Shown: piece after piece, positions 1-5,882 of the stretch
Layout: each line of letters begins with the position of its first letter
How positions within the stretch are numbered: the first letter of the stretch is position 1
Source of the DNA: Bacteroidales bacterium
GTDB lineage: Bacteria; Bacteroidota; Bacteroidia; Bacteroidales; DTU049
NCBI GenBank assembly: GCA_030017935.1
Contig: JASEGF010000106.1
Location: 1-7,231, forward strand
Length of the DNA: 7,231 nucleotides
Direction: 5' to 3'
Notes under the pieces: generated by a model
Seen by the model: the letters and a program-made list of their open reading frames with translations, nothing else
What the model was told of the DNA's origin: nothing
Database searches by the model: none
Made by a program: the position numbers and the translations under genes

Positions 1-462
1 GGATAAGTTTAGAGGATTTTTCACAAAGATTTCTTTTGTTTGATTTAATTAGCCTGTTTGTAAATTACAGACCATTATCTGTCAAAACATGTGTGATATC
101 AAAAGTATAGAAAGCTAAACATTCATCCAAGAATATTTTGCCTTTTCTGATGTTTTGGCATCTTATACTTTAAAAAATAAAGTTCTTGGAGCTATATCAA
201 TAGCAACAAACAGGTAGTTTTTTTGTACATCAAATTTAGGCAGATAGATTATATCTATCTGCCTAAGCCCCAGCTCATATTTTTTTAACTTCCTTGCTTT
301 TTCTCTTTCCTTTTGAGGCACTCTGTTTAATTCATTTCTACTAAAAGTTCGGAAAATAGAATTTTTGGTAATATTTGGGTTTACACTCAAAAGCGTCTCC
401 CACCCAACGAGCAAACATATCTTTTTATTTATGTTGAAAGATTTTCTTTTTGTTTTCCTCAA
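1..462 (-). pseudogene. Decayed IS481-family transposase fragment (DDE integrase core)
   Basis: Relic of a cut-and-paste transposase. The open part (462 down to 166) carries the end of the helix-turn-helix region (NSIFRTFSRNELNRVP) and the start of the rve/DDE core (QIDIIYLPKFDVQKNYLFVAID), with the first catalytic Asp in QID. In this family that stretch normally reads close to HIDxxYLPKFDGQxYYLFVAIDRATR. Past an in-frame TAA at 163-165, translation still gives DAKTSEKAKY. A one-base loss near 130-135 then shifts the frame to FLDECLAFYTFDITHVLTDNGL, and a second TAA at 65-67 replaces the Glu of the expected LTDNGLEFTN; the second catalytic Asp is at 77-79. The N-terminal third is missing, because the frame begins right after the hydrolase stop at 475-477, and the left end lies outside the window. 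With two nonsense changes and one frameshift it cannot make an active enzyme. Family assignment is from remembered motifs and is firm; the exact IS name is unknown. Confidence 0.88.
236..266. repeat. Perfect 14-bp inverted repeat with 3-base loop inside the transposase relic
   Basis: Arms 236-249 (TTAGGCAGATAGAT) and 253-266 (ATCTATCTGCCTAA) are exact reverse complements around the loop TAT. The palindrome covers the codons for LRQIDIIYLPK at the first catalytic Asp of the transposase. RNA from either strand would form a stable hairpin there. On the minus strand it is not followed by a T run, so it is not a classic terminator for the upstream hydrolase. On the plus strand a run of seven T lies about 13 bases beyond it. 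Confidence 0.85.
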
Positions 463-474
463 ATCATAAATATC

Positions 475-1386
475 TTATTTTACCGGAAAATGTTCTTTAA
501 AAAAATCTATCATATCTTGCCACGAAGCTTTGTCGGCGCTTTCGTTATAGGCAATGGGCATATTGAATTTTTTTCCGGCTTCTGTCGATTCGGGGTTTGT
601 AAATGCATGGGTTGCTCCTTCGTATTCTTTAAATACGAATGGTACGTTCTCTCGGTTCATTTCGTTTTTGAAATTTTTAATATCATCTTCCGAAACAAAC
701 GAGTCGGCTCCTCCATTGCAGACAAGTACATGTGTGTTTTTTAAGGCCGGTGTAGCCTTAAAGCCAGCCAACCCTCCATGGAAACTGACAACTGCATCGA
801 GAGGTACTCCCATGGCGGCAGCATTTAAAACCACTGTTCCACCAAAACAGTAACCAATAGCTGCAATTTGGTCATTGATTACTCGATTGCTGTTTATTAA
901 GGTCTGGTAGGCCGCCATCATACGTGCTTTTAATAAATCAGGATTCGAGTAAATAACATCCGCGTTTGCCTGTGCATCTTTAGGATTATCCAGTATCTTG
1001 CCATGTCCATACATATCTGCAGCTAACGCGACGTATCCAAGTTCAGCCAACATTTGGGCACGCTTTTGAGCATAAGAATTGTTTCCCCACCACTCATGAA
1101 CAACAATAATACCCGGTTTCTTTTCATTACTGTTCTCGTCATAATAAAGATAACCAACTAACGTATCGTTGCCTGAAGTATAGGTCACTTGCTCTTTAAC
1201 TATCTTTGGTTCGGCAGTGGCCACAGCATTAGTTTTTCCTTCCGTATTCTTTTTGGATTGATTGCCGCCGCAACTTGTAATGATGACGGAACTTCCAATT
1301 AATGCCAATAGCAAAAGTTTTTTTAGCTCCACTCCTTTAATTTTAAAAGAGGTGAGCAAGCTCTGATAATAATTTTTTGTTTTCAT
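475..1386 (-). CDS. Dienelactone hydrolase family lipoprotein (alpha/beta hydrolase)
   Basis: 303-residue predicted exported hydrolase. Residues 1-38 form a lipoprotein signal: a long basic N-region, a hydrophobic core (KKLLLLALIGSSVII) and a lipobox ITSC with Cys39, followed by Gly-Gly and a Lys/Asn/Thr-rich linker to about 65. From about 66 to the end is a complete dienelactone-hydrolase fold. HEWWG (97-101) carries the conserved Glu. GYCFGG (178-183) has the cysteine nucleophile Cys180 in the elbow. GGADSFV supplies Asp228 and GATHAF supplies His260, so the Cys-Asp-His triad is intact. The family opens lactones or esters of small carboxylic acids; the real substrate is unknown. A lipid anchor would place it in the periplasm or on the outer membrane. 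The start at 1386 is fixed by AAGGAGGT six bases upstream. Its G+C content is much higher than its neighbours: 25 and 30 of 60 in blocks 541-600 and 781-840. It ends 12 bases before the transposase relic. Recent acquisition is inferred. Confidence 0.9.
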   Translation of the reverse strand: MKTKNYYQSLLTSFKIKGVELKKLLLLALIGSSVIITSCGGNQSKKNTEGKTNAVATAEPKIVKEQVTYTSGNDTLVGYLYYDENSNEKKPGIIVVHEWWGNNSYAQKRAQMLAELGYVALAADMYGHGKILDNPKDAQANADVIYSNPDLLKARMMAAYQTLINSNRVINDQIAAIGYCFGGTVVLNAAAMGVPLDAVVSFHGGLAGFKATPALKNTHVLVCNGGADSFVSEDDIKNFKNEMNRENVPFVFKEYEGATHAFTNPESTEAGKKFNMPIAYNESADKASWQDMIDFFKEHFPVK

Positions 1387-1392
1387 AAAAAT

Positions 1393-1400
1393 ACCTCCTT
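1393..1400 (-). promoter_or_regulatory. Perfect Shine-Dalgarno AAGGAGGT of the hydrolase gene
   Basis: On the minus strand AAGGAGGT sits six bases before the ATG at 1386, a full match to the canonical anti-SD. No other start in this window has anything similar: upstream of the nitroreductase, thiL, obg, GH3 and the right-edge gene there is only A/T-rich sequence, as is usual in Bacteroidota. Confidence 0.85.
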
Positions 1401-1461
1401 AATTTTTGTTAATTGTCAAGTTCCATAACGTTGTTTATTAAACCTTGAACTTTTATTTTTG

Positions 1462-1492
1462 CAAATATAAAATTTTATTTTTAAACTGCAAA
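1462..1492 (-). promoter_or_regulatory. Bacteroidota-type promoter of the hydrolase gene (TTTG-N19-TATATTTG)
   Basis: Read on the minus strand, TTTG (1489-1492) is the -33 element, followed by 19 bases and TATATTTG (1462-1469), an exact TAnnTTTG -7 element. The 19-base spacing is what the phylum's primary sigma factor prefers. Transcription would begin near 1456, giving a leader of about 70 bases. This is the only promoter in the window with both boxes well matched. Confidence 0.7.
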
Positions 1493-1728
1493 GTGTTTTT
1501 CTTAAAAAAATTTTACTATCAATACTTCTTTATTTTTTAAAAATAAAAAATAAAAATTGACTTTTTAAGAGGCTACTAGCTAAACTGAATTTACTAAGTA
1601 AGGCATTAAAATTACTGTTTTTGGTGTTAATTCATTTATAAAAACTCATTAAACGAAAATAATAGAAAAGAATCAATACTAAATTTTTTATATATTGAAG
1701 TTAGTTAAATAATATTTGTGAGAAACCT

Positions 1729-2532
1729 TTAATTTTTATATTCCCAAATATAAATCTTATTATCAGTCAGAGCAGTTACAATATTTTTATTACATTCTAT
1801 ACTTTTAGTTGATTCACTAATGCTAGTTATATATACTGGCATAAAATCTTTTAAGCGTAATAGCTCTAATATTCGTTGATTTTCAATTGCTAATAAATAA
1901 TTTGCAATAAATTTAATCGCGTGGAAATTTGTTTCTATTATCTGTAATGGCACCATATCTGGGCTGAAGATCATTAATAATTTACCTGGTAATAAAACAG
2001 CGATATTATTACCTAAAATTTCTACATTCAGATCAATTATTTCATTCAATCCGAATGTTTTCAAATCATAAGTCCAAATTTTATTCCCTTGATATGAAAT
2101 ATTTGTGAGTTCATTATTATTATCCCAAATTATAAAACTTTCATTATTGCCAGCAAACACTTTTTTCACAGGTGCATCTATAATATTATTCAAAGATAGA
2201 AAGCTCAATAATTGTAAATTATTATCATAAATTTTAATATTATTTGCTTCAGGTAAAAAAATGCCAATTTTAAATGGTGAAATAAAAAACAAATTATCAG
2301 TACTGCTACTTATAAATTCACTAGAAATAATTGATAGATTGTTATTTTCGATTTTCCATTTACATAATCTACCATCTATGGTTATTCCAATCAAAAAATC
2401 ACTATCAATAGGTATAACCTTAGATATATCAGCTTGGATATTTGCACTGTCTATTAGCTCTAATTTCACTTGCGAAAAGATGAAAATTGGAGAAAAAATT
2501 AAAAATAAAAGTCCCAAAAATTTATATTTCAT
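1729..2532 (-). CDS. Secreted beta-propeller-like protein of unknown function
   Basis: 267 residues. I do not recognise it as a named family. Residues 1-20 are a signal peptide: MKYK, a hydrophobic stretch rich in Leu, Ile and Phe, and predicted cleavage at IFS/Q leaving an N-terminal Gln, a pattern common in Bacteroidota. No lipobox is present, so the product is probably periplasmic or secreted. The mature part is made of about six 33-36-residue units of short beta strands, at roughly 37-70, 79-111, 122-157, 168-200, 204-236 and 243-265. Several end in WD40-like strands: CKWKIENN, IKIYDNN, FIIWDNNN and IYIWEYKN. This suggests a six-bladed propeller closed by pairing of the first strand after the signal (VKLELID) with the last. 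Only two Cys (57 and 247) are present. There are no catalytic motifs, so binding or scaffolding is more likely than catalysis. Its ATG overlaps the TGA of the GH3 gene (ATGA), so it is co-transcribed and probably translationally coupled. Confidence 0.75.
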   Translation of the reverse strand: MKYKFLGLLFLIFSPIFIFSQVKLELIDSANIQADISKVIPIDSDFLIGITIDGRLCKWKIENNNLSIISSEFISSSTDNLFFISPFKIGIFLPEANNIKIYDNNLQLLSFLSLNNIIDAPVKKVFAGNNESFIIWDNNNELTNISYQGNKIWTYDLKTFGLNEIIDLNVEILGNNIAVLLPGKLLMIFSPDMVPLQIIETNFHAIKFIANYLLAIENQRILELLRLKDFMPVYITSISESTKSIECNKNIVTALTDNKIYIWEYKN

Positions 2533-4046
2533 ATTAATTTATAATCATCCCCAATAATATTCAATAATTCAGTGATCATAGTATAATTTTTAGCTACACG
2601 AGGTATTTTATTTTGACCGCCTAATTTATCTTTGCTTTTTAGCCAATTATAGAAAGTATTATTAGGAGCCACAGTAATGCGAATAGGAGCTAGAATGAGG
2701 TCTTTATATCTTTTAGCATTATAATCTGAGTTAATACTTTGCAACTGCTCATCTAAAGTATTTCTGAAAGAGATAAAATCATCAGGAGATTCATTAAATT
2801 CTATTATCCAATGATGAAAAAATCTATTATTTTCATCAGGACCATCAGCAAAAACAGTATATTCGTTTACAGAACAATGCTCTATTTTGCAAGCTTGCAT
2901 AATAGCTTTTTCTATATTATCTATCATCACTTCCTCACCAGCAATATTAATATACTGAGAAGTACGACCAACGATTTTTAGTCTATAAGGATTCAAAGTT
3001 GTGAACTGCACAACATCACCTACAATATATCTCCACAAGCCATTCAGAGCAGATATAACTATTACGTAGTTTTTATTAAGTTCTACTTCGTCCAATGTTA
3101 TGGCATTCATTTTATCAGAAATAAAATCTTGAAAATCAATGAATTCATAAAAGACACCTATAGAAGTTAGCAATCTCATACCATTATTTACTAAAGTATC
3201 CTGAGTAGCGAAAAAGCCTTCACTAGCATTATATGTTTCCCAAAAAATTGGTGGTTTATCATTAAAAATTTGTTTATATAGTGGTAAATAAGGTTCAATA
3301 TTTACACCACCATGAAAATAAACTTCAAAATCAGGCCAAATATCATGAATATTATTAACATTTTTCAATAATAAGACTTGCTCTATAGCCTTTAAGCACC
3401 ATGATGGCACTCCGTACAGAGCAGTTACATTTTTATTAGCAGAAATTTTTGAAATAGTCTTAAATTTGGTCTCCCACTTACTATCCCATACCAAATCTGG
3501 AGGAGGAATACGTTTGATTTTAGCAAAATAAGGTAAATTTAATGAAATATGTGCTGACAGATCTCCTTTAGTTACATCATTTTCTTTTGCCAATGAACCG
3601 AAAATAACCAAATGTTTCCCTTTCAGCATTTGAGAATCTGGATTAGCATTTAAATAATAATAAACCATCATACTACCACCAGCGAAATGATTTTCCTTCA
3701 TCATAGCATCAGTGATAGGTATGAATTTACTAAAATCAGACGTGGTACCACTAGATTTAGCAAAATTAACTACTTTGCCTGGTATCAATACATCGACTTC
3801 TCCATGCATCATAGCATATATATGCTCTTTTAAATCATCATATGTATTTATCGGTATTATCTTTTTGAATTCTTCATAACTAATGTTTGGATTAATATTA
3901 AATTGTTTACCATATTTAGTCTCGGAGAGGAGCTTCATTAATCTTCGAAATATTAATTGCTGATTACCTTCTTCACCATTGTTGAGATTAAAATAATTTT
4001 GTAAATATGATTTAAAAATTTTATTTATCAAAGTAAATGAATTCAT
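2529..4046 (-). CDS. GH3-family acyl-adenylating enzyme (acyl-acid amido synthetase-like)
   Basis: About 505 residues from the ATG at 4046. GH3 proteins belong to the adenylate-forming (ANL) superfamily; plant members activate a carboxylic acid with ATP and join it to an amino acid. Substrates of bacterial members are largely unknown. Motifs, numbered from 4046: ATP-binding loop SSGTTS at 98-103; TYNASEG at 271-277; RYIVGD at 339-344; GRTSQYINIAGEEV at 360-373, the hinge to the C-terminal domain; KLGGQNKIPRV at 474-484. All key motifs are present and the length is normal, so it should be active. There is no signal peptide, so it is cytoplasmic. The frame is also open up to an ATG at 4088. I prefer 4046 because a -7 element lies between the two ATGs and because MNSFTLINKIF aligns with remembered N-termini of bacterial relatives. 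The stop TGA overlaps the next gene's ATG. Its base composition is very AT-rich (13 of 60 G+C in 3241-3300). I do not claim auxin metabolism. Confidence 0.88.
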   Translation of the reverse strand: MNSFTLINKIFKSYLQNYFNLNNGEEGNQQLIFRRLMKLLSETKYGKQFNINPNISYEEFKKIIPINTYDDLKEHIYAMMHGEVDVLIPGKVVNFAKSSGTTSDFSKFIPITDAMMKENHFAGGSMMVYYYLNANPDSQMLKGKHLVIFGSLAKENDVTKGDLSAHISLNLPYFAKIKRIPPPDLVWDSKWETKFKTISKISANKNVTALYGVPSWCLKAIEQVLLLKNVNNIHDIWPDFEVYFHGGVNIEPYLPLYKQIFNDKPPIFWETYNASEGFFATQDTLVNNGMRLLTSIGVFYEFIDFQDFISDKMNAITLDEVELNKNYVIVISALNGLWRYIVGDVVQFTTLNPYRLKIVGRTSQYINIAGEEVMIDNIEKAIMQACKIEHCSVNEYTVFADGPDENNRFFHHWIIEFNESPDDFISFRNTLDEQLQSINSDYNAKRYKDLILAPIRITVAPNNTFYNWLKSKDKLGGQNKIPRVAKNYTMITELLNIIGDDYKLI

Positions 4047-4070
4047 ATGTTTAAATAAAAACTTAAATAG

Positions 4071-4078
4071 CAAAATTA
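4071..4078 (-). promoter_or_regulatory. Candidate -7 element TAATTTTG of the GH3 operon
   Basis: On the minus strand TAATTTTG matches TAnnTTTG and is identical to the element in front of obg. No clear -33 TTTG lies 19-21 bases upstream. Transcription would start near 4065, which is after the ATG at 4088 and about 20 bases before the ATG at 4046. If real, it decides the GH3 start. The pattern can arise by chance in DNA this AT-rich. Confidence 0.45.
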
Positions 4079-4218
4079 TAAAATTCAAATAAAATGAAAA
4101 TAAATTATAGAAACTCTAATGAATGATAATTGAATTTTAAATGATAGTAATTCGTATATAAAGTTGCATATAGTAATGTCAAAGACAATTTGGAATAAAG
4201 AAAATAAATGAAAACAAT

Positions 4219-4728
4219 TTATTTGTAAATTTTTATTATTTTCTCTGGTTCAAATCTATTAGGTTGTGGAGGTATATTTTGGGGTACACCAACAGAACAA
4301 AGAGCTATAGGCATCAGATAATCAGGTAAATCGAAAAAATCTGTCATCATAGCCATACGTTCTTTTCTAGGATAAATACCGAGCCATACGGCGCCATATC
4401 CCATTCCATGGATAGCTAATAAAAAATTTTCAATACTAGCAGCTACATTCAGAGCACCATAACCTTCTGTTTTTTCTGCATTCAAATCATTACAAAAAAG
4501 TATTGCCCATGAAGCATCTGGCAACATTTTAGCATAAGGATGTATTTTTGATAAATGTAATAAATGTTCTTTCTTTGAAGTTAAAATAAATCTCCAAGAT
4601 CTGCTATTATGTGCAGAAGGTGCATACATAGCATATTTGATAGCTTCTATGATTTTATTTTCATCTATTGGCTCACCAGTATAATGTCTAATACTTCGCC
4701 TGGTCTCTAATGCAGTGAAAATGTCCAT
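4219..4728 (-). CDS. Nitroreductase family FMN-dependent oxidoreductase
   Basis: 169 residues, the normal size of a compact single-domain nitroreductase. Such enzymes work as cytoplasmic FMN-bound dimers and use NAD(P)H to reduce nitro compounds, quinones, flavins or enoyl substrates; the natural substrate cannot be read from sequence. Seen here: ETRRSIRHY (8-16), whose Arg-Arg-Ser binds the FMN phosphate; APSAHNSRSW (36-45), matching the family's APSaxNxQpW with Arg in place of the usual Gln; GYGAVWLGIYP (110-120), the glycine-rich flavin-binding segment; and ALCSVGVPQ (142-150) with a following Arg158. The start at 4728 puts the family's usual opening (xxFxALExRRSxRxY) at the very N-terminus. 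There is no Shine-Dalgarno. It lies 39 bases downstream of thiL on the same strand with no visible promoter of its own, so it is probably read from the thiL transcript. Confidence 0.88.
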   Translation of the reverse strand: MDIFTALETRRSIRHYTGEPIDENKIIEAIKYAMYAPSAHNSRSWRFILTSKKEHLLHLSKIHPYAKMLPDASWAILFCNDLNAEKTEGYGALNVAASIENFLLAIHGMGYGAVWLGIYPRKERMAMMTDFFDLPDYLMPIALCSVGVPQNIPPQPNRFEPEKIIKIYK

Positions 4729-4767
4729 AATTTTTAAATTTTTTTATTCACATAGAATATCAGATAA

Positions 4768-5808
4768 TTAAATATTGTGATTAAAACTATCCCACCCTTG
4801 AGCTTTCAACTCAATTGCTTCTCCGATATTATTTATTAAAAACAATCCTTCATTTTCATCAGTTATATGACCTATTACAGATATATCATTGTCATTTTTA
4901 ACTAAATCATATTTATCGAGAGGAATAGTAAACAGCAACTCATAATCTTCGCCACCATTAAGAGCCATGGTTAGAGGCGAGATATCAAATTCATCACCAA
5001 TATTAGATACAATAATATCTATTGGTATGCGATCTTCATATATTCTACAGCCAGTATGACTTTGCTTACATATATGATGTAGCTCACTAGAGAGACCATC
5101 ACTGATATCTATCATAGATGTTGGCTGAATATTTAATTCTTTCAATTTTTTGATAATATCTAAACGAGGTTCGGGTTTAATTTGTTTTTCTATAGCATAC
5201 TCGTAAGCTACTAAATCAGGTTGGTAGTGTGGATTTGCCATAAATGTTCTTTTTTCTCTTTGTAATATTAATAATCCAGCATAGGCTGTACCTAAATCAC
5301 CAGAGACACAGATTAAATCATTAACTTTAGCTCCAGAACGATATGTAACATTATTTTTTTCAACACTGCCCATAGCAGTTATAGAAATAATTAGTCCTTG
5401 ATTAGAAGTAACCATATCGCCACCAATAATATCTATTTTATATTTTTCACAAGCCAATCTCATACCTTCATATAGCTCATCCACTGCTTCTACAGTAAAT
5501 CTATTAGACATAGCTAATGTTACAGTGATATGCTCTGGTATAGCATTCATGGCTACTACATCACTTAGATTTACAGCTACAGATTTATAACCCAAATGTT
5601 TCAAAGGCATCCAACTGAGATCGAAATGGATATTCTCTACTAACATATCACTAGTAATCACTTCCACTTTATCTCTGTTCGGTTCTATGACTGCAGCATC
5701 ATCACCTATACCTTTTATCAATTTTTCCTGATTGTAAATTTTTATTTCTTTAGCAATTTTTTCTATTAGAGAAAATTCACCAATATTGCTGATAGGAGTT
5801 AATGACAT
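4768..5808 (-). CDS. thiL: Thiamine-monophosphate kinase
   Basis: 346 residues, the usual size. It phosphorylates thiamine monophosphate with ATP to give thiamine diphosphate, the active cofactor, in the cytoplasm. The protein is of the PurM/ThiL type with an N-terminal AIRS-like domain and a C-terminal domain. Motifs in order: GEFSLI (10-15); KGIGDDAAV (32-40), the Asp pair that binds metal and nucleotide; SDMLVENIHFD (53-63); LGYKSVAVNLSDVVAMNA (72-89); GGD (129-131); SGDLGTAYAG (169-178); KPEPR (211-215); DISDGLSSEL (234-243); and GGEDYELLF (285-293). All conserved acidic residues are present, so it should be active. No other thiamine gene is seen, which is common because thiL is often separate. 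obg lies 74 bases upstream and the nitroreductase 39 bases downstream, all on the minus strand. The start at 5808 leaves a normal number of residues before GEFSLI; there is no Shine-Dalgarno. Confidence 0.95.
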   Translation of the reverse strand: MSLTPISNIGEFSLIEKIAKEIKIYNQEKLIKGIGDDAAVIEPNRDKVEVITSDMLVENIHFDLSWMPLKHLGYKSVAVNLSDVVAMNAIPEHITVTLAMSNRFTVEAVDELYEGMRLACEKYKIDIIGGDMVTSNQGLIISITAMGSVEKNNVTYRSGAKVNDLICVSGDLGTAYAGLLILQREKRTFMANPHYQPDLVAYEYAIEKQIKPEPRLDIIKKLKELNIQPTSMIDISDGLSSELHHICKQSHTGCRIYEDRIPIDIIVSNIGDEFDISPLTMALNGGEDYELLFTIPLDKYDLVKNDNDISVIGHITDENEGLFLINNIGEAIELKAQGWDSFNHNI

Positions 5809-5822
5809 AAAATATTTTTTTG

Positions 5823-5830
5823 CAAAATAA
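5823..5830 (-). promoter_or_regulatory. Weak candidate -7 element of thiL (TTATTTTG)
   Basis: On the minus strand TTATTTTG differs from TAnnTTTG at one position and lies 14 bases before the thiL ATG, giving a leader of only about ten bases. No -33 box is visible. The short distance resembles that of the right-edge gene at 7092. thiL may instead be read through from obg. Confidence 0.25.
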
Positions 5831-5852
5831 ATCTAAAAATTGAGATTCATAC

Positions 5853-5875
5853 TTTATTAAATAATATTTAATAAA
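5853..5875. repeat. AT-only inverted repeat between obg and thiL
   Basis: Arms 5853-5862 (TTTATTAAAT) and 5866-5875 (ATTTAATAAA) are perfect reverse complements around AAT. The repeat begins a few bases past the obg stop codon in the direction of transcription. The stem has no G-C pair, so it would be a weak terminator at best, though its placement fits a 3'-end hairpin. Partial readthrough into thiL is likely. Confidence 0.4.
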
Positions 5876-5882
5876 AATAAAT

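Larger units (their letters stand above)
1387..1728. other. AT-rich spacer between the propeller protein and the hydrolase gene
   Basis: Apart from the hydrolase promoter, leader and ribosome binding site (1387-1492), I see no gene here. The stretch 1493-1728 is extremely A/T rich. It has a low-complexity block of A and T runs around 1529-1557 containing the near-perfect palindrome TTTATTTTT-T-AAAAATAAA. No GC-rich terminator hairpin is visible for the operon that ends at 1729. The leader contains a five-codon ATG-to-TAA frame (1409-1426, MELDN) that I regard as chance. Confidence 0.6.

Noticed and set aside
236..266. The 14-bp palindrome as the intrinsic terminator of the hydrolase
   Set aside because: On the hydrolase transcript it is not followed by a U tract and it lies within ancestral transposase coding sequence about 210 bases past the stop.
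490..853. Two overlapping plus-strand open frames opposite the hydrolase gene
   Set aside because: They are antisense to a well-supported CDS with an intact catalytic triad, have no promoter or recognisable motif, and their composition follows from the opposite strand.
1409..1426. Five-codon frame MELDN in the hydrolase leader as a regulatory leader peptide
   Set aside because: No own ribosome binding site, no run of regulatory codons and no alternative hairpins; such short frames are common by chance.
1529..1557. A/T palindrome TTTATTTTT-T-AAAAATAAA as a terminator
   Set aside because: It has a one-base centre, so it cannot form a normal loop, and it lies in low-complexity A/T sequence.
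2261..2557. Plus-strand open frame opposite the start of the propeller gene
   Set aside because: Antisense shadow; the minus-strand frame has a signal peptide and an ATGA overlap that explain the region.
2529..4046. GH3 protein as evidence of auxin or jasmonate conjugation and plant association
   Set aside because: Bacterial GH3 homologues occur in many lineages without plant hosts, and substrate cannot be read from the motifs.
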